Part shown: positions 53,101 through 64,000 of the stretch, one piece after another
Layout: every line of letters begins with the position of its first letter
How positions within the stretch are numbered: the first letter of the stretch is position 1
Assembly: GCF_900103875.1 (NCBI RefSeq)
Contig: NZ_LT629705.1
Span: 6,333,001-6,397,000 of the forward strand
Direction of reading: 5' to 3'
Source: Pseudomonas arsenicoxydans
GTDB taxonomy: Bacteria; Pseudomonadota; Gammaproteobacteria; Pseudomonadales; Pseudomonadaceae
DNA: 64,000 nucleotides
Program-made: the position numbers and the translations under genes
Notes under the pieces: model-generated
Told to the model about the DNA's origin: nothing
The model's database searches: none
Seen by the model: only the letters and a program-made list of their open reading frames with translations

Positions 53101-53999
53101 ATCGCGGTCGGGTGGTTGTGGGTTTCGACTTTCATCAGGATGTGCACCGGTTCCTGCACCGCGCCGTACTGGCGGGTTTCAGGGTCCGGGAAGAAACGGC
53201 CGGCGACGTTACCGACGATCACCGAAGCGTTGTCCTTGTAAGCCGACAGAACGCCTTCGCTGTGCATCACGTAGGTGTTCTTGATCATGCCGAACAGGCT
53301 TTTTTCCTGGCTCTGACCGTCGATGTCCCAACTGGCGTTGAAGATCTTGTGACGGCAGTGCTCGGAGTTCGCCTGGGCGAACATCATCAGTTCGATGTCA
53401 TGCGGGTTGCGCTTCAAGCCGATGAAGGCGTTGACCAGGTAATCGATCTCGTCTTCGGCCAGGGCCAGGCCCAGCTCGGTGTTGGCTTTTTCCAGCGCGG
53501 CGCGGCCGCCACCGAGCACGTCGATCGCGGTCAGCGGCTTCGGCGTGGCGTGGCTGAAGAGGCCGGCGGCCTGCTCAAGGTTGCCAAGGACGATCTGGGT
53601 CATGCGGTCATGCAGCACATCCGAGATCAGCTGCGCCTGGGCGTCGCTGAACTGACCGGCAACGTAGAACGCGATGCCGCGCTCCAGGCGCTGGATCTTG
53701 GTCAGGCCGCAGTTGCGAGCGATGTCGCTGGCCTTGCTGGACCACGGCGAAATGGTGCCGAAACGCGGCAACACCAGGAACAGACGACCGGCTGGCTCTT
53801 GTACCGGAACACTTGGGCCGTACTTCAGAAGGCGCGCAAGCACCTGCTGTTCGTCGCCGGTCAGGACGCCGGTAACTTCGGCGAAGTGAGCGAATTCAGC
53901 ATACAAGCCGCTGACAGCCGGGACCTTCTGGCTCAGTTGCTCAAGGAGTTTGCTGTGGCGAAAGGCAGAAAGGGCAGGAGCGCCGCGCAGGATCAACAT
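50103..53999 (-). CDS. purL: Phosphoribosylformylglycinamidine synthase
   Basis: ATP- and glutamine-dependent conversion of FGAR to FGAM in purine synthesis. It is the large single-chain type, 1298 residues: N-terminal PurS-like and linker regions, two FGAR-AT domains ([20 protein letters not shown] and FSMATRWN-like loops), and a C-terminal class I glutaminase with Cys1138 in [10 protein letters not shown] and the His/Glu pair in HGEGHAEF. Length agrees with E. coli PurL (about 1295). It is on the minus strand with a candidate -10 box 43 bases upstream. A huge antisense ORF across it is a composition artefact. Confidence 0.97.
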   Translation of the reverse strand: MLILRGAPALSAFRHSKLLEQLSQKVPAVSGLYAEFAHFAEVTGVLTGDEQQVLARLLKYGPSVPVQEPAGRLFLVLPRFGTISPWSSKASDIARNCGLTKIQRLERGIAFYVAGQFSDAQAQLISDVLHDRMTQIVLGNLEQAAGLFSHATPKPLTAIDVLGGGRAALEKANTELGLALAEDEIDYLVNAFIGLKRNPHDIELMMFAQANSEHCRHKIFNASWDIDGQSQEKSLFGMIKNTYVMHSEGVLSAYKDNASVIVGNVAGRFFPDPETRQYGAVQEPVHILMKVETHNHPTAIAPFPGASTGSGGEIRDEGATGRGAKPKAGLTGFTVSNLQIPGFEQPWEVPYGKPERIVTALDIMIEGPLGGAAFNNEFGRPALTGYFRTFEQSITTPRGDEVRGYHKPIMLAGGMGNIRAEHVQKGEITVGSKLIVLGGPAMLIGLGGGAASSMATGTSSADLDFASVQRENPEMERRCQEVIDRCWQLGDKNPISFIHDVGAGGLSNAFPELVNDGNRGGRFELRNIPNDEPGMAPHEIWSNESQERYVLAVGPADFERFQAICERERCPFAVVGEATAEPQLTVTDSHFGNSPVDMPLEVLLGKAPRMHRSAVRENELGDDFDPSTLDIADCVERVLHHPAVASKSFLITIGDRTITGLVARDQMVGPWQVPVADVAVTATSFDVYTGEAMAMGERTPLALLDAPASGRMAIGETLTNIAASRINKISDIKLSANWMSAAGHPGEDARLYDTVKAVGMELCPDLGITIPVGKDSMSMATRWNDEGVDKTVTSPMSLIVTGFAPVADIRQTLTPELRMDKGTTDLILIDLGRGQNRMGASILAQVHGKLGSQAPDVDDAEDLKAFFAVIQGLNADGHLLAYHDRSDGGLLTSTVEMAFAGHCGLSLNLDGLAETSADIAAILFNEELGAVIQVRQDATPDILAQFSAAGLGECVSVIGQPINNGQINITFNGETVFEGQRRLLQRTWAETSYQIQRLRDNADCAEQEFDVLLEEDNPGLSVKLSYDVNQDVAAPYIKKGIRPQVAVLREQGVNGQVEMAAAFDRAGFNAIDVHMSDILAGRVDLNEFKGLVACGGFSYGDVLGAGEGWAKSALFNSRARDAFQGFFERNDSFTLGVCNGCQMMSNLHELIPGSEFWPHFVRNRSEQFEARVAMVQVQESNSIFLQGMAGSRMPIAIAHGEGHAEFASEEALLEADLSGCVAMRFVDNHGKVTENYPANPNGSPRGITGLTSRDGRVTIMMPHPERVFRAVQNSWRSEDWNEDAPWMRMFRNARVWVN

Positions 54000-54041
54000 C
54001 TTCGGGACAGCCTCGGGAAGGGGTGTGCTTTGAGGCCGTGC

Positions 54042-54047
54042 ATTCTA
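54042..54047 (-). promoter_or_regulatory. Candidate -10 box of purL
   Basis: TAGAAT on the minus strand, 43 bases upstream of the purL ATG. The -35 region (GTGATG at about 17 bases) is weak. No PurR-like site is recognised. Confidence 0.35.
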
Positions 54048-54048
54048 G

Positions 54049-55734
<1,686 letters not shown>

Positions 55735-55751
55735 ATCCCAATACAAATCCA

Positions 55752-55845
55752 ATGTGGGAGCGGGCTTGCCCGCGATGGCGGTGTGACTGACACATTGATG
55801 TCGAATGCACCTATACCATCGCGGGCAAGCCCGCTCCCACAGGGT
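55752..55845. repeat. REP doublet between mltF and pdxJ
   Basis: GTGGGAGCGGGCTTGCCCGC and its complement separated by GGTGTGACTGACACATTGATG-like spacer. The genes converge on it. Confidence 0.88.
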
Positions 55846-55856
55846 CTTGTGTTGTA

Positions 55857-56603
55857 TCAGGCCTTGGCAGCAGCGGCCAGGATCAGAGCTTTCATTTCCG
55901 ACACTGCCGACTTGAACCCGACAAACAACGCATGAGCCACCAGCGCATGGCCGATGTTCAGTTCGTTAATGCCCTTGATCGCGGCCACCGCTTCAACGTT
56001 GTGATAGTGCAGACCGTGACCGGCGTTGACGATCAACCCCTGGGCCAAACCAAAGGCCACACCGTCAGCGACCCGCTTGAGCTCTTCAGCCACTTCGGTA
56101 GGCGTCTCGGCATCGGCGTAACGGCCAGTGTGCAATTCGATGGCTGGGGCGCCGACGCGACGTGACGCTTCGATCTGCCGCTCGTCCGCGTCGATGAACA
56201 GCGACACTTCACAACCGATCTTCGCCAACCGATCCACCGCGGCCTTGATCCGCGCTTCCTGCCCAGCGACGTCCAGGCCACCTTCGGTGGTCAGTTCCTG
56301 ACGGGTTTCCGGCACCAGGCAAATGTGCGCCGGACGAATGCGCTCGGCGAACGCCATCATTTCCTCGGTGACGCCCATTTCGAAATTCATGCGGGTTTGC
56401 AGCACGTCCTTGAGCAGCAACACGTCGCGCTCCTGGATGTGTCGACGATCTTCACGCAAATGCACGGTGATGCCGTCAGCGCCCGCCTCTTCCGCGTCCA
56501 GTGCGGCCTTGACCGGGTCCGGATAGCGAGTGCCCCGGGCCTGACGCAGGGTGGCAACGTGGTCGATGTTCACGCCAAGAAGAATGCGATTGCTGGTGGT
56601 CAC
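55857..56603 (-). CDS. pdxJ: Pyridoxine 5'-phosphate synthase
   Basis: Final ring-closing step of vitamin B6 synthesis. It has 248 residues forming a TIM barrel: [21 protein letters not shown] at the N-terminus, [31 protein letters not shown], and the closing [15 protein letters not shown]. The length is typical. It is last in the lepA-lepB-rnc-era-recO-pdxJ cluster and begins about 50 bases after recO. Its start follows a clear GGAGCG site. Confidence 0.96.
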   Translation of the reverse strand: MTTSNRILLGVNIDHVATLRQARGTRYPDPVKAALDAEEAGADGITVHLREDRRHIQERDVLLLKDVLQTRMNFEMGVTEEMMAFAERIRPAHICLVPETRQELTTEGGLDVAGQEARIKAAVDRLAKIGCEVSLFIDADERQIEASRRVGAPAIELHTGRYADAETPTEVAEELKRVADGVAFGLAQGLIVNAGHGLHYHNVEAVAAIKGINELNIGHALVAHALFVGFKSAVSEMKALILAAAAKA

Positions 56604-56654
56604 GGAAGCGCTCCTGAAGAGGGGAAAGTTCGGTGCACAGCATACAGGGAGAAT

Positions 56655-57338
56655 TTACGGCTTTCGAAACAACTCTCTGGAAACCAGCGGTCGACCGCCC
56701 AGATGCACGGCCAGCGCCTGACGCATCAGGCGCTTGGCAGCGGACAACGCACCCGGTGCCGACCAGTCGGCTTCGGCCATGGCCAACAGTTCGGTGCCGT
56801 TGAACAGACCGGGTTGGAGCAAGTAGACCCGCTCCAGGCCGGCGTCCACTTGCAAACGGTAGAGACCGTCCGGGGCGATGGGCTCGCCGTGGATGTCGGT
56901 GTTCAGCGCAAAGCCGTATCCAAGATCATCCAGCAGGCGCCATTCAAAGGAGCGCAGCAACGGCTCCAGCGGACGCCCTTCAGCCAGGGCCAGCAGAGTC
57001 GCGGCGTAGTGATCGAACACCGCGGGATGCGGGTCTTCGGAGGGCAACAGCCGAATCAACAGCTCATTAAGGTAGAGACCGCTGAACAGCGCCTCGCCAT
57101 TGAGCCAGGTTGAAACACCGGCACTTTCCATGCGCCCGACATTCTTCAACTCGCCACGACCGCGGAATTCGACTTCCAGCGGCACGAACGGCCGCGCCAA
57201 CGTTCCAGCCTTGCCCCGCGCGCTGCGCAACACCGCCCGCAGCCGACCTTGCGGCGTGAGGAAATCCACCAAGGCACTGGTTTCGCGGTAAGCGCGGGAG
57301 TGGAGGACGTAGGCGGGTTGGCCGAGGGGCTGGGACAT
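56655..57338 (-). CDS. recO: DNA repair protein RecO
   Basis: Loads RecA on SSB-coated DNA in the RecFOR pathway. It has 227 residues, with an N-terminal OB fold ([21 protein letters not shown]) and a helical C-terminal domain with [16 protein letters not shown]. No Cys-zinc motif, as in gammaproteobacterial RecO. The ATG at 57338 (MSQPLGQ) is preferred to an upstream in-frame start at 57374. A REP doublet separates it from era. Confidence 0.93.
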   Translation of the reverse strand: MSQPLGQPAYVLHSRAYRETSALVDFLTPQGRLRAVLRSARGKAGTLARPFVPLEVEFRGRGELKNVGRMESAGVSTWLNGEALFSGLYLNELLIRLLPSEDPHPAVFDHYAATLLALAEGRPLEPLLRSFEWRLLDDLGYGFALNTDIHGEPIAPDGLYRLQVDAGLERVYLLQPGLFNGTELLAMAEADWSAPGALSAAKRLMRQALAVHLGGRPLVSRELFRKP

Positions 57339-57385
57339 AGAGTTCTCAATGACAAAGCGCAGTTTTACAAACACCCTAAAACCAA

Positions 57386-57478
57386 TGTGGGAGCGGGCTT
57401 GCTCGCGAATACGGTGTGACAGTCAACATTAATGCTGAATGTTACATCCTCTTCGCGGGCAAGCCCGCTCCCACAGGT
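57386..57478. repeat. REP doublet between era and recO
   Basis: TGTGGGAGCGGGCTTGCTCG and CGCGGGCAAGCCCGCTCCCA in opposite orientation around a spacer rich in AT (AACATTAATGCTGAATGTTA, itself palindromic). It lies within the minus-strand operon. Confidence 0.88.
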
Positions 57479-57504
57479 TTTTCCGGTGTATCTGGAACCG
57501 GGTG

Positions 57505-58407
57505 TTACAGGTCGCCGTAACCCAGCGAACGCAGGGCTCGCTCGTCGTCGGACCAGCCGCCTTTCACTTTGACCCACAGGTTGAGCATGATCTTGGAGTC
57601 GAACAGCAGCTCCATGTCCTTGCGCGCCTCGGTGCCGATGCGTTTGATGCGCTCGCCCTTGTCGCCGATGATGATTTTCTTCTGGCCGTCACGTTCGACG
57701 AGGATCAGCGCGTGGATGTGCAGGGTTTTGCCCTGCTGCTTGAACTCTTCGATTTCGACGGTGATCTGGTACGGCAGCTCGGCGCCCATCTGGCGCATGA
57801 TTTTCTCACGCACCAGTTCAGCGGCGAGGAAGCGGCTGCTGCGGTCGGTGATCTGGTCTTCCGGGAAGAAGTGATCGTTTTCCGGCAAGTAACCGGCAAT
57901 CACGCGTTCCAGGGTTTCCAGGTTATGCCCGTGCTGGGCCGAAATCGGCATGATCTGCGCGTTCGGCAGCTGTTCCTGCAACCAGGTCAGGTGCGGCATC
58001 AACTCGGCTTTGTCTTCGATGCGATCGGTCTTGTTGAGCGCCACGATCAGCGGGCCGGTCACGTACTGGACGCGCTCGAGGACCATCTGGTCTTCATCGG
58101 TCCACTTGGTGCGGTCAACCACGAAGATCACCACGTCGACGTCTTTCAACGCCGCCGAAGCAGTCTTGTTCATGTAGCGGTTCAGGGCCTTTTCGCCGCC
58201 CTTGTGCATGCCCGGGGTATCGACGTAGATCGCCTGCACGGCGCCTTCGGTCTTGATGCCCAGCATGTTGTGGCGGGTGGTTTGCGGCTTGCGCGAGGTG
58301 ATCGCCAGTTTCTGACCCAGAATGTGGTTCAGCAGCGTGGACTTGCCCACGTTCGGACGGCCGACGATGGCAACATAGCCACAGCGTGTTGCGGTTGAAT
58401 CAGTCAT
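57505..58407 (-). CDS. era: GTPase Era
   Basis: Essential GTPase that binds the 3' end of 16S rRNA in 30S maturation. It has 300 residues: GTPase motifs [12 protein letters not shown] (G1), [10 protein letters not shown] (G3) and LNKTDRI (G4), then a C-terminal KH domain (from about 205, [20 protein letters not shown]). The start ATG at 58407 overlaps the rnc stop by eight bases (ATGACTGA), so the two are translated together. An alternative start is two codons upstream. Confidence 0.96.
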   Translation of the reverse strand: MTDSTATRCGYVAIVGRPNVGKSTLLNHILGQKLAITSRKPQTTRHNMLGIKTEGAVQAIYVDTPGMHKGGEKALNRYMNKTASAALKDVDVVIFVVDRTKWTDEDQMVLERVQYVTGPLIVALNKTDRIEDKAELMPHLTWLQEQLPNAQIMPISAQHGHNLETLERVIAGYLPENDHFFPEDQITDRSSRFLAAELVREKIMRQMGAELPYQITVEIEEFKQQGKTLHIHALILVERDGQKKIIIGDKGERIKRIGTEARKDMELLFDSKIMLNLWVKVKGGWSDDERALRSLGYGDL

Positions 58408-59089
58408 GGCCATTCTCCACGCCCAGGGCAATCAGTGCTGCAGCGGCCGCTACCTGTTCGGCAATACGACGACTCACACCCTGACCTCGGCTTTTTTCAT
58501 TCAGTAAGGTGATTTCACATTCGACGAAGAACGTCCGGCAATGCGGCTCACCCTGGATATCCACCACTTCGTAACGCGGCAGCTCACAACCACGCGATTG
58601 CAGGAATTCCTGCAGGCGGGTCTTTGGATCTTTGTTGGTGTCGACCAGCGTCAGGCCTTCGAACTCGCCGGCCAGCCAGGCGAGAACGCGCTCGCGCGCC
58701 ATGTCCATGCCGGCGTCCAGGTAAATCGCACCAATCAAGGCTTCCAGGGCATCGGCCAGAATCGACTCGCGACGGAAACCGCCGCTTTTCAATTCACCCG
58801 AGCCAAGGCGCAGGTAGTCGCCGAGGTCGAAACCGCGGGCCAGTACGGCAAGCGTCTCACCTTTCACCAGGCGTGCGCGCAAACGCGACAACTGGCCTTC
58901 GCGGGCCAGCGGGAAGCGATCAAACAGCGCTTCGCCAGCAACGAAGTTGAGGATGGCATCACCGAGGAATTCCAGGCGTTCGTTGTTGCGCCCGGCAAAG
59001 CTGCGGTGGGTCAGGGCCAGGACCATCAGTTCCTGATCCTTGAAGGTGTAGCCGAGCTGACGCTCTAGACGGCTTAAAGAAACGCTCAC
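58400..59089 (-). CDS. rnc: Ribonuclease III
   Basis: Double-strand-specific endonuclease for rRNA and mRNA processing. It has 229 residues: RNase III domain with the signature [15 protein letters not shown] and acidic residues of the second site ([15 protein letters not shown]), then a dsRNA-binding domain ([28 protein letters not shown]). Start is GTG at 59089; the GTGA also closes a 39-residue ORF. Era follows with an eight-base overlap. Confidence 0.96.
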   Translation of the reverse strand: MSVSLSRLERQLGYTFKDQELMVLALTHRSFAGRNNERLEFLGDAILNFVAGEALFDRFPLAREGQLSRLRARLVKGETLAVLARGFDLGDYLRLGSGELKSGGFRRESILADALEALIGAIYLDAGMDMARERVLAWLAGEFEGLTLVDTNKDPKTRLQEFLQSRGCELPRYEVVDIQGEPHCRTFFVECEITLLNEKSRGQGVSRRIAEQVAAAAALIALGVENGHD

Positions 59090-59205
59090 GGTTTACCCAC
59101 GCTGAGTTCGTGGCTGGATTCCACTGCCTTGGCTGAAAGACGGCGCAGGCTTGGGACAATTAACGCTGTGTTCAAAAATAACGTCCTGAATATCATTGTT
59201 TTCAT
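59086..59205 (-). CDS. Possible small ORF coupled to rnc (39 residues)
   Basis: [20 protein letters not shown] begins a 39-residue ORF ending VGKP, whose TGA overlaps the rnc start (GTGA). The N-terminus is hydrophobic and basic. It has only a weak ribosome site (CAGAAGC) and no family I recognise. The position is that of the DUF4845 gene in P. aeruginosa (PA0769), which is not seen here. It may be a remnant, a leader, or chance. Confidence 0.3.
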   Translation of the reverse strand: MKTMIFRTLFLNTALIVPSLRRLSAKAVESSHELSVGKP

Positions 59206-59235
59206 GCTTCTGCCGCCGATTGTGCCGACTCCAGA

Positions 59236-59256
59236 AATGCATTCGGCGCTGTGTTC
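59236..59256. terminator. Hairpin after lepB
   Basis: GGCGCTGTTGAACACAGCGCC forms an eight-bp stem, 16 bases past the lepB stop on the minus strand, without a following T-run. It may be an mRNA 3'-end structure within the operon. Confidence 0.5.
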
Positions 59257-59272
59257 AACAGCGCCGTTGTGA

Positions 59273-60127
59273 TTACTTGATCAGGCCAACCCGCGAGAAA
59301 TTCGGCAGGTGACTGAGTTTAGGTTCCGGCCAGCTCATCCAGACTGCGAAGGCCTTGCCGACGATATTCTTGTCGGGAACCATGCCCAGCAGATCCTTGG
59401 GAATGCTCGGATCATCCCAGTAGCGACTGTCGTTGGAGTTGTCGCGGTTGTCGCCCATCATGAAGTAGTGCCCGGCAGGCACGGTCCAAGTATGGTCCGG
59501 CGTCGCGCGGTAGCGGCTCATTTCCTTGCGGATCAGGTGCTCGGCGGCGCCGAGTTTTTCCTTGTAGAGCTCGGCACTGCCCAGCGTGCCCGGCTCGGAG
59601 CCGACCAGTTGCTCGGCGATTGATTCACCGTTGACGAACAGATGTTTGTCGGCGGTATAGCGAATCTGGTCACCCGGCAGGCCGACTACACGCTTGATGT
59701 AGTTGACGTTCGGATCGCTCGGATAGCGGAACACCATCACATCGCCACGCTGCGGATTACCCACTTCGATGACTTTCGTGTCGATCACCGGCAGGCGGAT
59801 CCCGTAAGAAAACTTGCTCACCAAAATGAAGTCGCCGACGTCCAGGGTCGGTTTCATCGAGCCGGACGGAATCTGGAACGGTTCCACCAGGAACGAACGC
59901 AGCACCAGCACGATGAACAAAACCGGGAAGAACGACTTGCCGTATTCGACCAGCAGCGGCTCTTTGTTCAGTTTCTCGACCACCACCACATCAGGCTGGC
60001 TGACGCTGCCCTGATAGGAGGCAATGGCAGCGCGCCGACGCGGCGCCAGAAAAAGCAGATCGAGCAACGCCAACAGGCCGCAGACGAACACGGCGATGAC
60101 CAGCAACAGCGGGAAATTTAGTGACAT
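59273..60127 (-). CDS. lepB: Signal peptidase I
   Basis: Cleaves signal peptides of Sec and Tat substrates on the periplasmic face. It has 284 residues: two N-terminal membrane segments (PLLLVIAVFVCGLLALLDLLF and FFPVLFIVLVLRSFLVEPF), catalytic Ser90 in IPSGSMKPTL, Lys145 in NYIKRVVGLPGD and the box E motif GDNRDNSNDSRYW. The positions of Ser and Lys match E. coli. It lies five bases after lepA, in the same operon. Confidence 0.97.
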   Translation of the reverse strand: MSLNFPLLLVIAVFVCGLLALLDLLFLAPRRRAAIASYQGSVSQPDVVVVEKLNKEPLLVEYGKSFFPVLFIVLVLRSFLVEPFQIPSGSMKPTLDVGDFILVSKFSYGIRLPVIDTKVIEVGNPQRGDVMVFRYPSDPNVNYIKRVVGLPGDQIRYTADKHLFVNGESIAEQLVGSEPGTLGSAELYKEKLGAAEHLIRKEMSRYRATPDHTWTVPAGHYFMMGDNRDNSNDSRYWDDPSIPKDLLGMVPDKNIVGKAFAVWMSWPEPKLSHLPNFSRVGLIK

Positions 60128-60132
60128 AGGAC

Positions 60133-61932
60133 CTAACTATCCAACCTGAGCACTGCAAGGAAGGCTTCTTGTGGAATTTCCACGTTGCCAACTTGCTTCA
60201 TGCGTTTCTTACCGGCCTTTTGCTTTTCCAACAGCTTGCGCTTGCGGCTGACGTCGCCGCCGTAGCATTTGGCCAATACGTTCTTTCTGAGTGCCTTGAC
60301 GGAGGTTCGCGCAATGATCTGCCCGCCAATGGCGGCCTGGATCGCGACGTCGAACATCTGGCGCGGAATCAGTTCTTTCATCTTCTCGGTCAACTGGCGA
60401 CCTTTGTAGTGCGCATTGTCACGGTGCACGATCAGCGCCAGGGCATCGACCTTGTCACCGTTGATCAGCACATCCAGCTTCACCAGACTAGCCGATTGGT
60501 AACGATCAAAATGGTAGTCCAGCGAAGCATAGCCGCGACTGGTGGACTTCAGACGGTCGAAGAAGTCCAGGACCACTTCGTTCATCGGAATATCGTAGGT
60601 CACCTGGACCTGGGACCCGAGGAACAGCATGTCGTGCTGCACGCCACGCTTCTCGATACACAGGGTAATGACGTTGCCCAGGTGCTCTTGCGGCACAAGA
60701 ATATTGGCCCGCACGATCGGCTCGCGCATGTCTTCGATCGAAGACACGTCCGGGAGCTTCGACGGGTTATCGACGTAAATCGTTTCACCGGTTTTCAGCA
60801 ACAGCTCGAAAATTACCGTTGGCGCTGTGGTGATCAGGTCCAGGTCGTACTCGCGCTCCAGGCGCTCCTGGATGATTTCCATGTGCAGCATGCCGAGGAA
60901 CCCGCAACGGAAGCCGAAGCCCAGGGCGTCGGAGCTTTCCGGGGTGTACTGCAGGGACGAGTCGTTGAGCGTGAGCTTTTGCAGGGCTTCACGGAAATCT
61001 TCGAAGTCGTCGGAGCTGACCGGGAACAGACCGGCGTAAACCTGTGGCTGAATGCGCTTGAAGCCTGGCAGCACGTCTACATCAGGCGTCGAGCTCAAGG
61101 TCAGGGTGTCACCGACCGGTGCACCATGAATGTCCTTGATACCGGCGATGATGAAGCCCACTTCGCCGGCTTTCAGGTCAACGGTGGCGGTGTGTTTCGG
61201 GTTGAAGACACCGACGCTGTCCACCAGGTGGATCTTGCCGGTGGACTTGACCAGGATCTTGTCGCCCTTCTTCACCCGACCGTGACGCACGCGAACCAGG
61301 GAAACAACACCCAGGTAGTTGTCGAACCAGGAGTCGATGATCAACGCTTGCAGCGGATCTTCGTAGTTGCCGGTCGGCGCAGGAATGGTGTGAACCAGGC
61401 GCTCGAGCACTTCGTCGACGCCCAGGCCGGTCTTGGCACTGCACTCGACCGCGTCGGTGGCGTCGATGCCGATGATTTTTTCGATTTCTTCTTTTACGCG
61501 GTCCGGATCGGCCTGAGGCAGGTCGATCTTGTTCAGCACCGGCATGACTTCAAGGCCCTGCTCGATGGCCGTGTAGCAGTTGGCAACGGACTGCGCTTCA
61601 ACACCCTGACCGGCGTCAACCACCAGCAACGCACCTTCACAAGCCGCAAGCGACCGGCTGACTTCATAGGTAAAGTCAACGTGGCCGGGGGTGTCAATGA
61701 AGTTCAGCTGGTACTTGATGCCATCGCGGGCGGTGTAATAAAGGGTGACGCTGTGGGCCTTGATGGTGATCCCGCGTTCACGTTCCAGGTCCATGGAGTC
61801 CAGTACCTGGGCTTCCATTTCGCGCTCGGCAAGGCCGCCGCACATCTGGATGAAGCGATCGGCCAGCGTCGACTTGCCATGGTCAATGTGGGCGATGATG
61901 GAGAAATTGCGGATATGACTCAAATCACTCAC
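60133..61932 (-). CDS. lepA: Elongation factor 4 (LepA)
   Basis: Ribosomal GTPase that can back-translocate or aid initiation. It has 599 residues: G domain with [23 protein letters not shown] and NKIDLP, domains II, III and V as in EF-G, and the LepA-specific C-terminal domain ([38 protein letters not shown]). Nothing unusual is seen. It opens the lepA-lepB pair. An antisense reading of 608 residues is an artefact. Confidence 0.97.
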   Translation of the reverse strand: MSDLSHIRNFSIIAHIDHGKSTLADRFIQMCGGLAEREMEAQVLDSMDLERERGITIKAHSVTLYYTARDGIKYQLNFIDTPGHVDFTYEVSRSLAACEGALLVVDAGQGVEAQSVANCYTAIEQGLEVMPVLNKIDLPQADPDRVKEEIEKIIGIDATDAVECSAKTGLGVDEVLERLVHTIPAPTGNYEDPLQALIIDSWFDNYLGVVSLVRVRHGRVKKGDKILVKSTGKIHLVDSVGVFNPKHTATVDLKAGEVGFIIAGIKDIHGAPVGDTLTLSSTPDVDVLPGFKRIQPQVYAGLFPVSSDDFEDFREALQKLTLNDSSLQYTPESSDALGFGFRCGFLGMLHMEIIQERLEREYDLDLITTAPTVIFELLLKTGETIYVDNPSKLPDVSSIEDMREPIVRANILVPQEHLGNVITLCIEKRGVQHDMLFLGSQVQVTYDIPMNEVVLDFFDRLKSTSRGYASLDYHFDRYQSASLVKLDVLINGDKVDALALIVHRDNAHYKGRQLTEKMKELIPRQMFDVAIQAAIGGQIIARTSVKALRKNVLAKCYGGDVSRKRKLLEKQKAGKKRMKQVGNVEIPQEAFLAVLRLDS

Positions 61933-62040
61933 GGATCAACACTCAAAAAGGCTGCAGGCATAGCCCGCCGAAAAATAGCCGGGAATTGTACCTGATCCTC
62001 GGCGCAAGCGTCACGTTCGCAGGTCAGACGGCGCTTACAA

Positions 62041-62075
62041 AAACGCCCCGGTCTTGCGACCGAGGCGTTTTTTTT
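62041..62075. terminator. Bidirectional intrinsic terminator between lptG and lepA
   Basis: AAACGCCCCGGTC-TTGC-GACCGAGGCGTTTTTTTT: 11-bp stem with one mismatch and runs of A and T on the two sides. It ends the lptFG transcript on the minus strand. Confidence 0.9.
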
Positions 62076-62102
62076 GCCTGCAAGATCAGGAAAAACCCCG
62101 GA

Positions 62103-63164
62103 TCAGCCAGCCCGACGCAACAAAAAGACACCGGCAATGGCACAGACACCGGCCGGAATCAGCACAGCAAACAGCGGCGAGAAACCGAATACCAGACTCG
62201 AAGGTCCCAGCAAATCCTGGACGATACGGAAGCTGAAGCCGACCAGCACGCCAGTGAAGACCCGCTGACCGAGGGTCACCGAGCGCAACGGGCCGAAAAT
62301 AAAGGAAATCGCCATCAGTACCAGCGCGGCGGTCACCAACGGCTGCAACACCTTGACCCAAAATGCCAGCCAGTAACGGCCATTGCTCAATCCCTGGTCA
62401 GCCAGGTAGTGGATGTAGCCCCACAGACCGCTGATCGACAGCGAATCAGGCGACATCACCACGGTATCCAGCAGTTGAGGGCTCAGGGCAATTTCCCAGC
62501 GCTCGTCCTGCGCGGTCACTACTTCCGTGCTCTTGTCATGGAACAGCGTGGTGGTGACGTCGGTAAGCTGCCAGTGATCCTTGTCGAACTCTGCACGCTT
62601 GGCGAAGCTTGAGGACAGCATGTGGCGTTGATCGTCGAAACGATAACGGGTCACGCCATACAGCAGGCCATTGGGTTGCACGGAGTTGACGTGAATGAAC
62701 TCCTCCCCCTGGCGGTGCCACAGGCCATGTTTGGCGCTTTGCGCATCACCACTGCCCTGGGCCAGCGAGCGATTGGCCTGCGCGGTCACTTCGGTGGCCG
62801 GCGCGATGTATTCGCCGATCAGCACACCCACCACCATCAAGACCAGCATCGGCTTCATGACCGCCCAGACGATCCGGCCAATCGACACACCGGCGGCGCG
62901 CATGATGGTCAGTTCACTGTGGCTGGCGAGGCTGCCGAGGCCGATCAGACAGCCGATCAGCGCCGCCATCGGCAGCATGTCGTAAAGACGCCGCGGTGCC
63001 GTCAGCAAGACGTAGCTGAGCACGTCCATCAGGGTGTAGGTGTCGCTGACTTCACTCATCTCATCGATGAAGGCAAACAGCGTCGCCAGCCCGAGAATAA
63101 TCCCCAGTACCGCGAGGATGGCTACGAATACGCTGCTACCGATGTAGCGATCGAGCTTAACCAC
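62103..63164 (-). CDS. lptG: LPS export ABC transporter permease LptG
   Basis: Inner-membrane subunit of the LptB2FG complex that extracts LPS. It has 353 residues with six membrane segments in two groups (about 10-125 and 270-350) flanking a periplasmic beta-jellyroll (about 130-265). Family marks are LDRYIGSSVFVAILAVLGII and ELTIMRAAGVSIGRI, the coupling helix region. Start is GTG at 63164, overlapping the lptF stop by eight bases; a reading to 63182 is not supported. The two genes are thus coupled. Confidence 0.95.
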   Translation of the reverse strand: MVKLDRYIGSSVFVAILAVLGIILGLATLFAFIDEMSEVSDTYTLMDVLSYVLLTAPRRLYDMLPMAALIGCLIGLGSLASHSELTIMRAAGVSIGRIVWAVMKPMLVLMVVGVLIGEYIAPATEVTAQANRSLAQGSGDAQSAKHGLWHRQGEEFIHVNSVQPNGLLYGVTRYRFDDQRHMLSSSFAKRAEFDKDHWQLTDVTTTLFHDKSTEVVTAQDERWEIALSPQLLDTVVMSPDSLSISGLWGYIHYLADQGLSNGRYWLAFWVKVLQPLVTAALVLMAISFIFGPLRSVTLGQRVFTGVLVGFSFRIVQDLLGPSSLVFGFSPLFAVLIPAGVCAIAGVFLLRRAG

Positions 63165-64000
63165 GGGCCACCTCCAGCGCACTGCGGCGACTCGCCATCT
63201 TCAAGCGAAGCGGCTCCCAGTAGAGCAGACCCAGGCCAATGACCAGGAAAAGCGCGTGGACCCACCACAACCCCAACGCTGGCGGGATCTTGCCCTTGTC
63301 GAGGGCACCGCGAGCGGCAATCAGGATAGTCAGGTAAGCCATATAAAGAAGAATCGCCGGCAGCAGCTTGAGGAAACGGCCCTGACGTGGGTTGACCCGC
63401 GACAGCGGCACCGCCATCAGGCTCACGATGAATACCAGTAGCGGCAGGGACAGACGCCATTGCAATTCGGCACGAAGGCGCAGGTCGTCGCTGCCGATCA
63501 GGGAACTGGTAGTCATGGCGTCACGGTCGGTGACTTCGTCGCTGACATCCGGCTTGGGCAGCAAGACGCCGTACTCGTCGTACTTGATGGCCCGATAGTC
63601 GGCCTGCCCCGGGTTACCGTCGTAGCGATAGCCGTTGTCGAGAATCAGGTAGCGGTTGCCGTCAGGGCGGATTTCCTGGCGGCCCTTTTCGGCCACCAGC
63701 ACGGTAATCCCGCGATCCTTCTCATCGGAACTGACGTTCTTTTGCGAAATGAACACCCCGCCCAGATTGATGCGGTCATCCGACAGTTGCTCGGTGTAGG
63801 TCACCCGGGTGCCGTCGCGCAGGGCCTGGAAGCGCCCCGGCTCCAGGGTATCGAACTCGGTCAGCGCGTCCTGCTTGTTCAACAGCAGCTGGAACTGATT
63901 GGCACCTTGTGGCGCCAGGCTCAGACTCAGCCAGGCCACGATCAGCGCCACCAGCGTGGCCGGAAACAGGGTCATGACAAACAGACGCTGCTGGCTCATG
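63157..64000 (-). CDS. lptF: LPS export ABC transporter permease LptF (partial, 3' part)
   Basis: C-terminal 280 or more residues of LptF, whose start lies beyond the window. Visible are part of the first membrane group, the jellyroll with VAEKGRQEIRPDG and YRYDGNPGQADYRAI, and the last three membrane segments (LSLPLLVFIVSLMAVPLSRV, LLPAILLYMAYLTILIAARG and LWWVHALFLVIGLGLLYWEP). The usual protein is about 370 residues, so roughly 90 N-terminal residues are missing from view. It overlaps lptG by eight bases. Confidence 0.93.
   Translation of the reverse strand, partial: MSQQRLFVMTLFPATLVALIVAWLSLSLAPQGANQFQLLLNKQDALTEFDTLEPGRFQALRDGTRVTYTEQLSDDRINLGGVFISQKNVSSDEKDRGITVLVAEKGRQEIRPDGNRYLILDNGYRYDGNPGQADYRAIKYDEYGVLLPKPDVSDEVTDRDAMTTSSLIGSDDLRLRAELQWRLSLPLLVFIVSLMAVPLSRVNPRQGRFLKLLPAILLYMAYLTILIAARGALDKGKIPPALGLWWVHALFLVIGLGLLYWEPLRLKMASRRSALEVARG

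Noticed and set aside
60169..61995. 608-residue open frame opposite lepA
   Set aside because: Antisense shadow of lepA; repetitive low-complexity His/Gln/Val composition and no recognisable domain.

Overview
The window is a stretch of Pseudomonas chromosome, most likely from the P. fluorescens group. The basis is high GC with strong third-position G/C bias, gene blocks that match known Pseudomonas order (thrC-hom-dsbC-xerD, rpsP-rimM-trmD-rplS-ffh, nagR-nagA-SIS-nagF-nagE-purL-mltF, pdxJ-recO-era-rnc-lepB-lepA), and many fluorescens-type intergenic repeats (REP doublets with GGGAGCGGGCTTGCCCGCGA cores, and a family with a CAAAAGATCGCAGCCT core). No rRNA or tRNA genes and no CRISPR array were seen.

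Layout. 1-1790: 5' part of a chemoreceptor and a DUF533/TerB-like protein. 1967-11984: a LysR regulator and a polyamine locus laid out like E. coli ydcSTUV-patD, with a second gamma-aminobutyraldehyde dehydrogenase in front of the transporter and an APC amino-acid permease behind it. 11974-14488: a small accessory island with a solo AAA15-type ATPase, a phage-type leader ORF, a BRO-N protein and a small divergent ORF. 14881-24496: opgD, an OYE-family oxidoreductase, recJ, yaeQ, a CoA-transferase overlapping a TIGR02285-like periplasmic protein, a DUF3509 protein, and a BvgS-like sensor that stops after its PAS domain. 24618-33062: thrC, hom, dsbC, xerD, the rplS-trmD-rimM-rpsP ribosome/tRNA operon and ffh, all on the minus strand. 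33258-41527: a CcsA-like membrane protein, a CorC-type protein, an MFS transporter, purT, a VUT transporter, a DUF1289 protein, gamma-carbonic anhydrase, two Nudix hydrolases and an L,D-transpeptidase. 41820-49146: the N-acetylglucosamine PTS operon. 49786-55734: a NIF3-like protein, purL and mltF. 55857-64000: pdxJ, recO, era, rnc, lepB, lepA, lptG and partial lptF.

How the genes work together. The 2-12 kb locus should import putrescine-type polyamines (YdcSTUV) and oxidise the resulting aminobutyraldehyde to GABA. The nag locus imports and phosphorylates GlcNAc (NagF/NagE), deacetylates it (NagA) and deaminates it (SIS protein) under NagR. Its promoter carries repeated TGGTATT motifs exactly between the -35 and -10 boxes.

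Most of the window is ordinary core genome. The parts worth a second look are the AAA15/BRO island, the nagR promoter architecture, the degenerate second EIIB of NagE, the kinase-less BvgS-like protein, the missing DUF4845 gene between lepB and rnc, the apparently leaderless mltF start next to a strong hairpin, and several large structured intergenic repeats. I did not find a clearly new multi-gene system; the island at 12-14.5 kb is the best candidate and is small.
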